Origin: Desulfobacteraceae bacterium
Lineage (GTDB): Bacteria > Desulfobacterota > Desulfobacteria > Desulfobacterales > Desulfococcaceae
Direction of reading: 5' to 3'
Assembly (NCBI GenBank): GCA_011390755.1
Contig: JAABRU010000031.1
Coordinates: 1 to 50,849, forward strand
Length of the DNA: 50,849 nt
Positions 32,700 through 42,274 of this stretch are shown here, piece after piece; the first letter of the stretch is position 1; each line of letters begins with the position of its first letter. The notes beneath the pieces were generated by a model. The model searched no databases and was not told where the DNA came from. It saw only the letters and a program-made list of their open reading frames with translations. The translations under genes were made by a program, and so were the position numbers.

Positions 32700-32786
32700 A
32701 AATTCACTTCGGAAAACCGTTTCCTTTTTGATAATGCGAATGAGGGGTCAAACCAATCCCGAAGGGATGGTATGATTATAGAAAAT

Positions 32787-32865
32787 TTTCATATAAACCG
32801 CCATGAGCCGTGACTCACAACGAAGCATGAAAGCAGGGTGCGTTACGCTTCGCTAACGCACCATA
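32787..32865. repeat. Family R element with GTGCGTTA hairpin
   Basis: Constant element 32787-32832, then the payload GGGTGCGTTACGCTTCGCTAACGCACC (quoted in pieces: GGTGCGTTACGC / GCTAACGCACC) at 32837-32862. It is cut off by the adapter-like sequence beginning at 32866. Confidence 0.8.
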
Positions 32866-32888
32866 AGATCGGAAGAGCACACGTCTGA
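32866..32888. other. Sequencing-adapter match (assembly artefact)
   Basis: Twenty-three consecutive bases beginning AGATCGGAAGAGCACACG are identical to the start of the common Illumina TruSeq read-1 adapter. A chance match of this length is negligible. It is technical sequence retained in the assembly, so the join between 32865 and 32889 may be false. Confidence 0.93.
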
Positions 32889-32904
32889 TTTCGGGAAATG
32901 ACCG

Positions 32905-35769
32905 TCAGGGTCTGACCGCCAGCACGGCACCGCATTTTTCAACACTGACGGATTCCTTTTGGCCCCTGACAGATACAATATGACTTTCTTTGTTCCAGCC
33001 GTGCCAGAAGGTTTCCGAACTCCAGAACCATTTTGCGCCCGAAGAAGCCGGATAGCGGGGACTGCTTTTGAAAAGTGTTCCCAGTTCGTTTACGGTGGGC
33101 AGACGCCAGTCACTGTATCCGCCTGTATCCGCATCTGCCGCATACTGCTGTGCATCGGGAAAATTGATGCACCTGCCCAGCTCAAATGCCGAGTCAAACA
33201 TGGTCCACATCAGGCCTGTCCGGGTATCTGTGACGGTTCCGTTTCCGTTATCCCGGAATCTTCCGCCCGACTGGCGGAACAGGGCCGCGATCCGCTGTTT
33301 TTCCTGCTGCATCCGCAACTGCCGGGCCCGCAGATTCCGAAGACGTTCCTCTTCAGCCGCCTTCTGCTTTTTCAGATCCAGGAGCAGAGCGCGGGCATTT
33401 TTTCCATATTTCCCCGAAGAATAGACTGCAAGGAAGTTTTCGGTTTTCCGGATTTTTTCTGTGAGACTGCTCTGCGCATTTCCTGCATCCTTCAGCAGTG
33501 TGCGCCAGGCTCTTTCTTCCTGTTCCTGCAGTCTGCGTATGTCTTCGGCTTTTTTTCTTTCTTTGAGATCTTCCAGAATCGCACGGCCCTGATCCTGATG
33601 TCCCGAATCCGGGTATTTTTGCAGAAAACTTTCCATCCTGCGGATTCGGGCCTCTGTTTCTGCCGTATCGCTCTGACTGTAGGCCAAAACCTCTTCCCAT
33701 TCTTTTTCCGCCTGTTCCAGTCTTTTGATTTTCTGATCCAGCACCCGGATTTCCCCCACAATCAGTTCTTTCAGATAAGAGGGCAGTTCCGGGTTGGCTT
33801 CCAGATATTCCAGATAAATCAGGCGGGCACCTTCATAATCGCTTCCCCTTGCTTCGGCTTTCTTTTTCATTTCAGCCAGATCAGAGCGTATCATGACTTT
33901 GTTTTCATATTTTTTCAGCAGACCTTTTGCATCATCGGCCTGTTCCGTATTTTTGAATTTGGCAATAAAGGTGCGGCACAGTGCAATGCATTTTTCCCAA
34001 TCCTGCCCGGCTTCACAGATGCTGAGGTTTTTTTTCAGATCCCCGAAATATGCATCCACCATTTCCGAAATCAGACTGCGCACCTCCTGTGTGTGCCGTC
34101 CGTCCGGATATTTATCAAAATAAGCATTATAGGCAGCTATGCGCGCTTCATAATTGCTTTTTTCCAGGGATTTCAGTGCCTGAAAATCCCGGTCATCTGC
34201 AGCATTTTTAATTTCGGTAATCTGTTTTTCCGCTGCTTTTGCCTGCAGGGTGCCCGGATATCTGCCTGCATAATCCAGGTAAACCTGCATGGCCGCGTCT
34301 TCTTTTCCTGCTGCCATAAGTGTCCGGGCTTTTTCATCGCTTTGGGCAAAATCACTTTCTCGAATCTGCTGCTGAATTTCCCGGATTTTTTTTTCTGCAT
34401 CCGCTGTATAAGGACTGTCCGGATAATAGCGGACAAAGTTTTTCAGAATCATCTCTTTGCCTTCGGGTCCGGCCTGTTTTTCCGCATTTTTCAGCGCACT
34501 TTCATATGCATTCCGTATCCGCTGTTCCTTCATATGCTGCATTCCGTAAAAAAAGCCGCCTCCGATAATCAGGGGAAGCAGAATGCCTGCGGTCAGCATA
34601 ATCAGCATCCGTTTTTTCCGGGGATTCATCCCTTTTTTTTCAATGCGCCATTTCTTACTTTTACAGTATTCTTCAATATAGGCGCGGGCTTCTTCTATAT
34701 CCAGTCCCAGGCGGATGGCGGCTTTGACAAGAATGTCCATGTATTCTGCCCGGATCCGGCCTTTGTTTTCCGCAATATCAATATCGGTGTTCAGTTCACT
34801 GATCCGGGACATGGTCAGGCTGAGATCATAGGACTGGCGCGATTCTTCATTTTTAAAAACAGCCATGCAGTGACCGACCAGGGCACCGCCTGCCGTGGTT
34901 TCGGCATCTTTATGGGAAATTCTCCGGATTTCAGCCTCTTTGGAGCGCGCCCGTTTTTGCAGTTCATCCAGATTTTCCTCCCGGGGAAGGCCCAGAAAAT
35001 CGTACAGTGACGATTTCCCCACAATCCGGAGTTTGTCGTTAATCAGGTTTTCAATGGTCCTTTCCAGAGGTTTCTTCTGCTCTGTTCCGTCTTTTTTCTT
35101 TTTAACAGGACAGCGGATCTTTTTGATCAGTTCTGCTTCTTTTATGCTGTACAGCAGGGAAAGCTGTGATACCTCTGCGGCTGTGATATATCCTCTGCGC
35201 AGGCATCGGGTGATATAGTTCTCAATATCACGGTCCCGATCCTCCTTTTTTTTCTGAATCCAGCCCTGAATCTTCTTCTTTTCCAGTTTCAGTTTTCCGG
35301 CCAGTTTTGCCGCATCTTTTTCTCCGGTTTTCCCCGAAGCAACCAGTTCATCCACTTTCAGGTTGATACGGAAAAGCGGTTCCAGCTGCTGTGCCCTGGT
35401 CTTTATTTTTTTTTCATCCAGCGATTGAATCCGCGCAATCTTGGCGATTTCTTTTTTTGTAATACTCCCTTTGCTCAGAAAAAGGGCAATATGTCTGTCA
35501 ATTCTGGCATAGGCATTTTTTTCATTTTCCTGTAAAATTTTTCTGGCTTTCAGGGCTTCCTGTCTGCGAAGTTTCGGGTCTGTCATCACCTGCTGTATTT
35601 TCGGAATCAGACCGATATACTGCTGTGCCCGGGTTCCTTTGGTGGGATGATTGCGCTGTTTGCTCCAGACTGCCTGTTTGCTCCGGATAGCCGCCGCAAT
35701 GACTTCCGGATTCTCTTCCGGCGGGTCTGTGGAAAGTTCCAGCAGCAGATAGAAATTTTTGACATCCAT
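32905..35769 (-). CDS. Membrane-anchored protein with degenerate J-like regions, TPR-like repeats and DUF1566 domain
   Basis: 954 aa. Residues 3-70 (NFYLLLELSTDPPEENP..., with HPT at 41-43) and 253-315 (SLYDFLGLPREENLDEL, HKD at 286-288, then RQSYD) each look like a J domain in which the Hsp70-stimulating HPD is altered. Between them is a Lys/Glu-rich helical region. One membrane helix at 388-409 is preceded by RKKR, so the N-terminus should be cytoplasmic. Residues 415-830 contain repeated 'YPDSPYTADAEKKI' units (TPR-like, envelope side) and a coiled coil. Residues 837-954 are DUF1566 (NGTVTDTRTGLMW, DWRLPTVNELGTL). It follows the Hsp70 and GrpE-like genes. Confidence 0.8.
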   Translation of the reverse strand: MDVKNFYLLLELSTDPPEENPEVIAAAIRSKQAVWSKQRNHPTKGTRAQQYIGLIPKIQQVMTDPKLRRQEALKARKILQENEKNAYARIDRHIALFLSKGSITKKEIAKIARIQSLDEKKIKTRAQQLEPLFRINLKVDELVASGKTGEKDAAKLAGKLKLEKKKIQGWIQKKKEDRDRDIENYITRCLRRGYITAAEVSQLSLLYSIKEAELIKKIRCPVKKKKDGTEQKKPLERTIENLINDKLRIVGKSSLYDFLGLPREENLDELQKRARSKEAEIRRISHKDAETTAGGALVGHCMAVFKNEESRQSYDLSLTMSRISELNTDIDIAENKGRIRAEYMDILVKAAIRLGLDIEEARAYIEEYCKSKKWRIEKKGMNPRKKRMLIMLTAGILLPLIIGGGFFYGMQHMKEQRIRNAYESALKNAEKQAGPEGKEMILKNFVRYYPDSPYTADAEKKIREIQQQIRESDFAQSDEKARTLMAAGKEDAAMQVYLDYAGRYPGTLQAKAAEKQITEIKNAADDRDFQALKSLEKSNYEARIAAYNAYFDKYPDGRHTQEVRSLISEMVDAYFGDLKKNLSICEAGQDWEKCIALCRTFIAKFKNTEQADDAKGLLKKYENKVMIRSDLAEMKKKAEARGSDYEGARLIYLEYLEANPELPSYLKELIVGEIRVLDQKIKRLEQAEKEWEEVLAYSQSDTAETEARIRRMESFLQKYPDSGHQDQGRAILEDLKERKKAEDIRRLQEQEERAWRTLLKDAGNAQSSLTEKIRKTENFLAVYSSGKYGKNARALLLDLKKQKAAEEERLRNLRARQLRMQQEKQRIAALFRQSGGRFRDNGNGTVTDTRTGLMWTMFDSAFELGRCINFPDAQQYAADADTGGYSDWRLPTVNELGTLFKSSPRYPASSGAKWFWSSETFWHGWNKESHIVSVRGQKESVSVEKCGAVLAVRP

Positions 35770-36058
35770 ATCAGTTTTTCCTCTATCCGTTTTTTTTATA
35801 ATGCAGATTAAGACCTGTGTCCGCTGTTGTAAAATCAGACCCTAAAATCAGTTCCGGAAGTCTGATTTTATAAGGTACTGTTTTTACTTCATCCGAAGTT
35901 TCTGACTCTTAGCCGGCATTTATAAATCATTGTAAAATTTTTATTCACTGAGGGGAATTTCCGTCCGGGGGCCTGAGAAAAATATTGTACAAAAACACTT
36001 GGTCCCGGAACAGACCGGGAAATATGCGGTCGGAGAATCGCTTATTGTGCATTTATAT
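35770..36058. other. Spacer between the Hsp70 and J-like genes
   Basis: Contains a hairpin AAAATCAGAC ... GTCTGATTTTA at about 35830-35870, which could be a terminator or processing site on either strand. No gene. Confidence 0.45.
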
Positions 36059-36169
36059 AAGGAACCCGGCAGGAAATACATCCTCCGAAAATATCCGGGG
36101 GATAAACAAAACTGTGCATTCCGTCTGTTATTCAGATGAAACGGAGCAGTTATTTTTTGCTGAGTGCCT
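36059..36169. mobile_element. MITE family K, copy 2
   Basis: 111 bp, similar to 14112-14224 across its whole length, with ends GGAACCCGGCAGGAAATA / TATTTTTTGCTGAGTGCCTA-type. It separates the Hsp70 gene from the J-like gene and may have lengthened an originally short operon gap. Confidence 0.8.
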
Positions 36170-36204
36170 AAAAAGCAGTTCTCTGAATTTATTTCTGTCC
36201 GGAC

Positions 36205-37878
36205 TCAGGATACTTTTGTTTTTCCGCTTCGGGATTTGGCCTGCTCAAGTTCTTCCCCCTGAATAACGGAACGGGTTTCGATGGCCGCATTGACCGAACG
36301 CCGGGTTTCACTGGTTTCTTCTGCTGTAATTTCCAGGCATCCTTCTTCATTGAGTCGGAAAGTGATTTCCACGGGGGTGCCTTTTTTGAGATCCGAAGGC
36401 AGTTTCAGTACGGCCGTTCCGATGAGCACGGCCATGTCCGGCTGAGCGATGGTTTCACTGCTTTCATTTTCCATAATCTGTATGGAAACAATTTCCTGAT
36501 TGTTTACAGCCGTTCCGAAAGACTGGGTAACCGTAACCGGAACATTGGTATTTTTGCGGATAAGATTAAATACAATCTCTTTATCATCCGAATCATGGGC
36601 CACCACACCGAAACTTTTGCTGGTGACATTCAGAATTCTGAGATTGGAACGGCGGATATCCGAAACCGAATAACCGGTATCATCGGCAACCAGATGCTCC
36701 ACTTCATGCAGCACTTCGTCCAGTTCCACTTCGCTGAGTTCGGATAATTCTTTTACATCCTTTCCGGTTTTCTGCGCAACCTTTTCTTTGATTTCATCCC
36801 GGAGAAAGAGCTTCCAGCCGTAGATGGCCGCACCTTTGGCAACGGATTCATCCGGATCGAAGATTTTGGGACTCATGGAAAATTCATTCTGTATCCGATC
36901 CGATACCTGGGGCATACGGGTGGAACCGCCTACAAGAATAATTTCATCAAAATACTCGTATCCTTTTTTCCCGGCCTCCTCCAGCATTTCGTGCGTAAGG
37001 GAGATGGTCCTCTCCAGCAGATCCTGGGTAATAATTTCAAATGCTTTCCGCTCCAGGGTAATTTTCACCCGTTCCCCCGCATGGGTAACGAGCACCGGAG
37101 TCTGATCCCGCTGGGTGAGAATTTTTTTCGCTTTTTCCGCAGAAAGCTGCAGATCCTGGCAGGTATCCGGATCTTCCAGAATATCCTCTTTGCTTCCTGT
37201 TGTTTTCTGGAATTCCTGCACCAGATAGGCCACAATGCGGTCATCCCAGTCTTTGCCGCCCAGATTATGGTCACCGCCTGTGCAGATGACCTCAATGGAG
37301 GCATTCGGTTTGATATCAATCATGGTAATATCAAATGTACCGCCCCCCAGGTCATAGACCAGCACCACCTGTTCCTCTTCGGCTTCCATGGAACCGAAGG
37401 CAATGGCGGCGGCCGTGGGTTCGTTAATAATCTGACGGACATTATAACCGGCAATTTCCCCGGCCCGGCGGGTGGCTTCCCGTTCATTGATACCAAAATA
37501 GGCCGGACAGGTGATAACCACATCTTTGGTGCCGGAAATCCCCAGATTCAGTTCCGCATCCTGCACAATTTTCCGGATGATAAAACCCGATATTTCCTCG
37601 GGCCGGTAATTTTTTCCGTTATGTTCAAAAAGATAATTGGGTTCCCCCATGGAACGCTTGATAAAACTGACCACATCATTGGGATAGAGTTTGGAACTTT
37701 CTTTGGCCACATCTCCGACGACAATATTATCACCGTCAAAAAATACAACAGACGGGGTTACCCGCTGATTTTCCGCATTGGGAATGACAATCGGCTTGCC
37801 GTATTCATCCACACAGGCAATGGATGAGTAGGTTGTTCCAAGATCAATGCCGAATATTCGCTTCATCTGCTTACTCAT
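36205..37878 (-). CDS. Hsp70 (DnaK-like) without the C-terminal lid
   Basis: 557 aa. The ATPase domain is complete: IFGIDLGTTYSSIA, VITCPAYFGINEREATRRAG, NEPTAAAIAFG, VYDLGGGTFDIT and ILVGGSTRMP. The substrate-binding beta domain spans about 425-535 (DVTSKSFGVVA-like start, then GTPVEITFRLNEEGCLEIT). Standard DnaK (~640 aa) would continue with an alpha-helical lid; here the protein ends ~20 residues after the beta domain, so it probably binds clients loosely. Its start overlaps the GrpE-like stop by 8 bp. This is not the housekeeping dnaK locus (no dnaJ/hrcA), so a dedicated chaperone is likely. Confidence 0.93.
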   Translation of the reverse strand: MSKQMKRIFGIDLGTTYSSIACVDEYGKPIVIPNAENQRVTPSVVFFDGDNIVVGDVAKESSKLYPNDVVSFIKRSMGEPNYLFEHNGKNYRPEEISGFIIRKIVQDAELNLGISGTKDVVITCPAYFGINEREATRRAGEIAGYNVRQIINEPTAAAIAFGSMEAEEEQVVLVYDLGGGTFDITMIDIKPNASIEVICTGGDHNLGGKDWDDRIVAYLVQEFQKTTGSKEDILEDPDTCQDLQLSAEKAKKILTQRDQTPVLVTHAGERVKITLERKAFEIITQDLLERTISLTHEMLEEAGKKGYEYFDEIILVGGSTRMPQVSDRIQNEFSMSPKIFDPDESVAKGAAIYGWKLFLRDEIKEKVAQKTGKDVKELSELSEVELDEVLHEVEHLVADDTGYSVSDIRRSNLRILNVTSKSFGVVAHDSDDKEIVFNLIRKNTNVPVTVTQSFGTAVNNQEIVSIQIMENESSETIAQPDMAVLIGTAVLKLPSDLKKGTPVEITFRLNEEGCLEITAEETSETRRSVNAAIETRSVIQGEELEQAKSRSGKTKVS

Positions 37879-38704
37879 CGGAATTCCTCACTTCTGTTTC
37901 AGGAGTCGGAGATTTATAGGCATATACTGTCACCAGTTCCGGCCGGATGATTTTCCCATCCCGCTCATAGCCCGGATGTATCCGGTCTGCAATCATTTTT
38001 TCTTTTTCTTTCCGGTATGTTTCCACGCGGCGGAGAACCCGCTGACGGGTGGGATTAAAATTTTCTTCCGGACAGTGAAAAGCATTTACGCCCTGACGGG
38101 CACAGAGATCTTCCAGATCCGAAGGGATACCTTTGAGAATACCGAGCAGTTTCATGGAATCTATGGCTGCCGGATCCTGTTCTTTGTAAAACGCTGCCAG
38201 TTTTCTCATACTGTCAATAAACTGAATAATATCCATCATGATAAGTTCCAGATATTTTTTCAGAAAATCATTTTTATAGGATTGCAGCTCTTTGTGCAGT
38301 TCATCAATGATTTTGTCTTTCCGGGCATCGTTTTTGATTTTTTCAACGAAATCTTTTTTCAGATCCTGTATCTCAGACAATATTTCATCCAGTTTCAGGG
38401 GGGTGGCATCCATCAGATCGTCTTCGGGAATCATGCTGATGGGAAAAGGATCGTCTTCCGGATCGTCTTCCGGTTCATCTTCCGGAACCGTCACCGGAAC
38501 CGTCAGATGATCCGCAGCAGTGGTATCCTCCGGATCACCGGAAAATGTATCCGGTGAGATGCTGTCCTCCGGAATCCCATCCGGTTCTTCGGTCTCGGAA
38601 TCATTGATATAACGATCCCATTCCGTATCCGATTCTCTGATTTCATCTGCTTCGGATGATTCTTTTTCCGCTGTTCCAGATTCCTTAACAGGCTCTTTAT
38701 CCAT
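37871..38704 (-). CDS. GrpE-like nucleotide exchange factor
   Basis: 277 aa from the ATG at 38704 (AAGGAGAG lies 9 bp upstream; the longer frame from 38743 has no RBS). Residues 1-105 are extremely acidic and low-complexity (many DPEDD/EPEDD repeats). Residues 110-175 form the long GrpE-type coiled coil (ILSEIQDLKKDFVEKIKND). Residues 205-275 match the GrpE head (NPTRQRVLRRVETY and IHPGYERDGKIIRPELVTVY). It would release ADP from the neighbouring Hsp70. The long acidic N-terminus is unusual for GrpE. First gene of the three-gene chaperone row. Confidence 0.82.
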   Translation of the reverse strand: MDKEPVKESGTAEKESSEADEIRESDTEWDRYINDSETEEPDGIPEDSISPDTFSGDPEDTTAADHLTVPVTVPEDEPEDDPEDDPFPISMIPEDDLMDATPLKLDEILSEIQDLKKDFVEKIKNDARKDKIIDELHKELQSYKNDFLKKYLELIMMDIIQFIDSMRKLAAFYKEQDPAAIDSMKLLGILKGIPSDLEDLCARQGVNAFHCPEENFNPTRQRVLRRVETYRKEKEKMIADRIHPGYERDGKIIRPELVTVYAYKSPTPETEVRNSDE

Positions 38705-39024
38705 TTGAAAAGACTCTCCTTGTCCATAAAAAAATATCTGCATACGGTTTCCATGTATTCGGACGGCCGTTTGCAGGAAGCGTGTTCCGGCAGCGGTAGT
38801 TCCTGAAACAGTATATAATATTTTATAAGCATAACAGCAGAGTTAAATAAGATTCCGGCTGAACTGCCTGCTTTTTCTGTTTTTTTACCATGCGCTGCAA
38901 AATATTTTTCCGGTGTCTGCACCCCGGATTCTGCGTATGTATTAAATTATCAGAAAAATATAGAATAAAGGATTTAGAGTGTCAATGGAAAAGGTGATGT
39001 GCCGTTTCCGGAATGGAAGAGAAA
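38705..39024. other. Upstream region of the Hsp70 system
   Basis: AT-rich between 38800 and 38980. It should hold the leftward promoter of the grpE-like gene. I see no convincing heat-shock (CIRCE or sigma32) site. Confidence 0.4.
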
Positions 39025-39840
39025 TCAGGGCAGGACTGACTTATCGGGCCTTTCCAGCATATCTCTGAAATGCATGAGCCGGAACCGGCCGGATTTTTTC
39101 AGGCGCGGCAGCAGTCCGTCCAGAAAAGCAAATGCCGCATCATTCATACGCTGGTGGTGGATCATAAGTCCCCAGAAACCGCCCGCAGATGCCTGTCTGA
39201 TTTCTGCCAGAAAGGCAGACTGCGCGCGGAAAATATCTTTTTCTTTGCGTGTGTGCAGATCTGTATTGACAGCCGGATTCGGCAGTCGGGGGGAAGCGGG
39301 AAAGCGGGCATCCTGCATTCCGGATACCGCTTTATATGACAGTTCTTCCAGCAGTCGGAGCGTTTCCGCACTGCAGCGGTTCCAGGGCGGGGTAAATACC
39401 GGGTAAAAATCTTTCCCCATGATATTTTCAAGGTGTTTTTTTCCCTCTGCCAGGTCCTTTCGGATCTGCTCCGCGCTGCGGTTCGGGCCGAACTCCTGTT
39501 TTTTTTCTCCTTCCGGTGCATAATTTCTGTGCATTCTGCCATGCTGATGCCAGCAGCACAGAGAGGGGGCAGTATCGCAGAGAGAGCGGATTGTCTGCCA
39601 GCGGCTTTTGTACAGCCACAGCGGAACCACGGCCAGGGAAAGGGGAACCCGGTGCTGTTGAAAAATTTCCATGAGACGGGTAAATTTTCTGCCCGGCACA
39701 CCGATATCATCCGCGCGGAAGAAAGTAATGACCGGGGCCGAGTCACCCCGCCTGTCCAGAACTTCTTCCAGGCAGCTTCCGGTTTTCCGGAGCAGCTCAT
39801 CAGCCGGGGATTGCCAGAGGACGGAAGGAGAATATTTCAT
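39025..39840 (-). CDS. Polysaccharide deacetylase-family protein
   Basis: 271 aa NodB-type barrel. FFRADDIGVPG supplies the D44-D45 pair, CWHQHGRMHRNY the metal His pair (H100-x3-H104), FTPPWN the arginine/proline loop, and LMIHHQRM the C-terminal His motif. No signal peptide is evident, so it may act inside the cell or on a lipid-linked glycan. Related enzymes remove acetyl groups from N-acetylhexosamines. It stands alone, and its substrate cannot be inferred. Confidence 0.85.
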   Translation of the reverse strand: MKYSPSVLWQSPADELLRKTGSCLEEVLDRRGDSAPVITFFRADDIGVPGRKFTRLMEIFQQHRVPLSLAVVPLWLYKSRWQTIRSLCDTAPSLCCWHQHGRMHRNYAPEGEKKQEFGPNRSAEQIRKDLAEGKKHLENIMGKDFYPVFTPPWNRCSAETLRLLEELSYKAVSGMQDARFPASPRLPNPAVNTDLHTRKEKDIFRAQSAFLAEIRQASAGGFWGLMIHHQRMNDAAFAFLDGLLPRLKKSGRFRLMHFRDMLERPDKSVLP

Positions 39841-40299
39841 TTTTTTAACTTGTCAATCCTGATAGTGCAGCAGGAGAATCCGGAATTATGAACATATTGT
39901 GACAGCGGGAAAACTGCTGATGAACCGGAATCCGGTTTGCAGGGACAGGGCATGTACCCCTATGGGCAATTTACTTTTTTGATCCGCACCTGTTTGATCC
40001 GCACCTGATAAAACTGCACAGACATGCACCTCTGCGTGAAGCGGAGAAGTATCCGGAAGTGCGGATTTTTTTATACTCAGCACCGGAATAAACCGGGCTG
40101 CCGAATGTCAGACTCCGTTTTCCGTATGCTGAAATCTGCCGGAAAACTCCTTTATCTCATTTTATAGATTTATAAAAACAAACAGTTATAATGAGCAATT
40201 TTAGTTTTGCAGGAGGTCTATTAGTACATGACCGTATCTGTTTTCTGATAATCCGTTCCGCTTAACACTGCAAAGGCACAATGCCCTGCGTCTCTGCAA
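39841..40299. other. Non-coding region
   Basis: No supported gene. It has a duplicated TTTTTTGATCCGCACCTG / TTTGATCCGCACCTG pair (39975-40008) and TTTATTTATAAAC-type AT stretches. Confidence 0.45.
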
Positions 40300-40496
40300 A
40301 TGTTTATATGAAAGTGTCTGCGAAAAACCGGCTTCGGCCTTCATTTTCGCACTCCGCGCAGCTTTCATGCTTTGCTGTGAGCGGAAACTCATGGCGGTTT
40401 ATATGAAAATGTTAAATGCTGAATTGTTACAGTCTGTAACAATTCAGCATTTTTATATTCCGCTGTGAGTCATAACTCTTTGCGGTTTATATCAAA
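40300..40496. repeat. Family R array with two payload types
   Basis: Constant elements at 40363-40408 and 40452-40496, plus a partial one at 40300-40313. The first gap holds the TGCGAAAA/TTTTCGCA hairpin. The second gap holds a near-perfect 39-bp palindrome, AAATGCTGAATTGTTACA then GTCTGTAACAATTCAGCATTT (about 40413-40454). It lies just 3' of the DEAD-box helicase gene, where it could end transcription. Confidence 0.85.
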
Positions 40497-40541
40497 CAGT
40501 ATCACAGGGGCGGAAAAGCCCCCCCGGGTGTTTCATTTTTT

Positions 40542-42224
40542 CTATGTTCTTTTCCGGGAGCTGCGGTGTGCTGTGCCTTTGGAAGCGTTTTTCTTCTCCG
40601 CAATCTGGCGGATTTCCACAGTTCTGCCGTCCAGTTTTGCCCTGTTGACCGTTTTCTGCACAATTCCCGCCGCGCTTTTTTCCACTTCAAAAAAAGAAAA
40701 TTCACGGTTAAGATCAATTTTGCCGATTTTGCCGGATCGGATACCCGAATTACTGCAGATAAGGCGGATGATGGCACCTTCGTTGATTTTGTCCAGCCGC
40801 CCCACATTGATAAAAAAGCGTTCGGTTTTTCTGCCCTTCAGCCGTCTGCGTTCTGATTTGTTTTCCGTATATCCCGATTCCGCTGCTTTTCCCGGGCGCA
40901 CATGGATATTAATATCGCCTGCATGACGGTAATAATCAAAAAGCCGGTCAAATTCGGCAGAAACAAAGCGGCGGATCAGTTCTTCCTTATCAAACTGATC
41001 CAGGACATCATAAACTTCTGTCAGATGGCTTTCCATTTCCCCATCATTGACTTCTGTGCGGACAATGCGATCCGCCATGCTGCAGAGCTGTTTGCCGCAG
41101 ATTTCCCGGCCACCGGGAATTTTGCAGAATTCAAAACGGAATTTTCCCCGTCTTTCCAGCTCCCGGACACGGCGCATCTCTTTGCTGTTAATCAGTACAA
41201 CCGAATATCCGGATTTTCCGGCCCGGGCGGTTCTGCCGCTGCGGTGGGTATAGATTTCAGCCTCATCCGGCAGTTTATAATGAATGACATGGGTGATATC
41301 CTCCACATCAATTCCCCGTGCCGCCACATCCGTTGCCACCAGAATCCGTACTGTCCCCTGGCGGAACTTCCGCATCACATAATCCCGCTGTGTCTGGGAA
41401 AGGTCCCCGTGCAGGGCCTCGGCCTGATACCCGTCTTTCATCAGGGCTTCGGCAGTATCCTGGGTTTCTTTTCTTGTCCGGCAGAAAACCAGACCGAATA
41501 TATCCGGCGTAAAATCAAGGATTCTTTTCAGGCAGCCATAGCGGTTTTTCTCATGCATCACATAGCAGTTATGGGTAATATTTTCCGCACCGCGGTTTTT
41601 ATGCCCCATGGAAATTTCCACCGGATCACTGAGATAATTCCGGGCAATAGCAGCAACACCTTCGGGCATGGTGGCCGAAAAAAGCCAGATACGTCTTTTT
41701 TCGGGCATCTGCGCGAGAATACGATCAATATCCTCCTGAAATCCCATGTTCAGCATTTCATCCGCTTCATCCAGCACCGCATAGGAAATATCGGACAGGG
41801 AAAGCGCGCGGCGTTCTGTCAGGTCAATCAGTCGGCCGGGGGTTGCCACAATAATCCGGGCACCCTTCCGTATTTCCCGAATCTGATTGGAGATACTTGC
41901 ACCGCCGTACACGGCCGCAATTTCCACGTTTTTCATATGGCGGGCAAACTGTTTCAGATCTGATGTAATCTGGAGACAAAGTTCTCTTGTCGGACAGATG
42001 ACAATTCCCTGGGGAGATGTGCGGCTGTCATCCATCTGCTGGATCAGCGGCAGACCGAAAGCCCCTGTTTTTCCCGTCCCTGTCTGGGCAAGTCCCACAA
42101 AATCCCTGTCTCCGGCAAGCAGTACCGGAATTGATTTTTCCTGAATCGGCATGGGATTTTCAAATCCCAGTTCCTCTGCTGCCCTCAGCAGCTCCGCCCT
42201 AAGTCCTAATTCTTTGAAACTCAT
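40542..42224 (-). CDS. deaD: DEAD-box RNA helicase with DbpA-type RNA-binding domain
   Basis: 560 aa. The helicase core has all motifs: the Q-motif, AQTGTGKT, TPGRLID, VLDEADEML, SATMPE, ATDVAARGIDV and HRSGRTARAG. Residues ~465-545 form the DbpA/CsdA RNA-binding domain (RFFINVGRLDKINEGAIIRL and GKIGKIDLNREFSFFEV), ending in a basic tail. The architecture matches DeaD/CsdA, a cold-shock and ribosome-assembly helicase. Two terminator-like hairpins lie in its leader within 85 bp of the start. Confidence 0.93.
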   Translation of the reverse strand: MSFKELGLRAELLRAAEELGFENPMPIQEKSIPVLLAGDRDFVGLAQTGTGKTGAFGLPLIQQMDDSRTSPQGIVICPTRELCLQITSDLKQFARHMKNVEIAAVYGGASISNQIREIRKGARIIVATPGRLIDLTERRALSLSDISYAVLDEADEMLNMGFQEDIDRILAQMPEKRRIWLFSATMPEGVAAIARNYLSDPVEISMGHKNRGAENITHNCYVMHEKNRYGCLKRILDFTPDIFGLVFCRTRKETQDTAEALMKDGYQAEALHGDLSQTQRDYVMRKFRQGTVRILVATDVAARGIDVEDITHVIHYKLPDEAEIYTHRSGRTARAGKSGYSVVLINSKEMRRVRELERRGKFRFEFCKIPGGREICGKQLCSMADRIVRTEVNDGEMESHLTEVYDVLDQFDKEELIRRFVSAEFDRLFDYYRHAGDINIHVRPGKAAESGYTENKSERRRLKGRKTERFFINVGRLDKINEGAIIRLICSNSGIRSGKIGKIDLNREFSFFEVEKSAAGIVQKTVNRAKLDGRTVEIRQIAEKKNASKGTAHRSSRKRT

Positions 42225-42248
42225 ATAAATATATTATCTTTCACACAA

Positions 42249-42270
42249 AAAAGCCGGGCACACCGGCTAT
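42249..42270 (-). terminator. Terminator-like hairpin in the deaD leader (proximal)
   Basis: On the minus strand AGCCGGTGTGCCCGGCT is followed by TTTTTT: a 6-bp GC stem, a short loop and a U tract. It lies ~25 bp upstream of the deaD ATG, so it would act as an attenuator unless the promoter is inside the gap. Confidence 0.7.
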
Positions 42271-42274
42271 CCAT

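Noticed and set aside
32959..35010. A 683-codon plus-strand frame
   Set aside because: Antisense shadow of the 954-aa J-like/DUF1566 gene. Phe/Ile/Cys-rich, with no domain and no ribosome-binding site.
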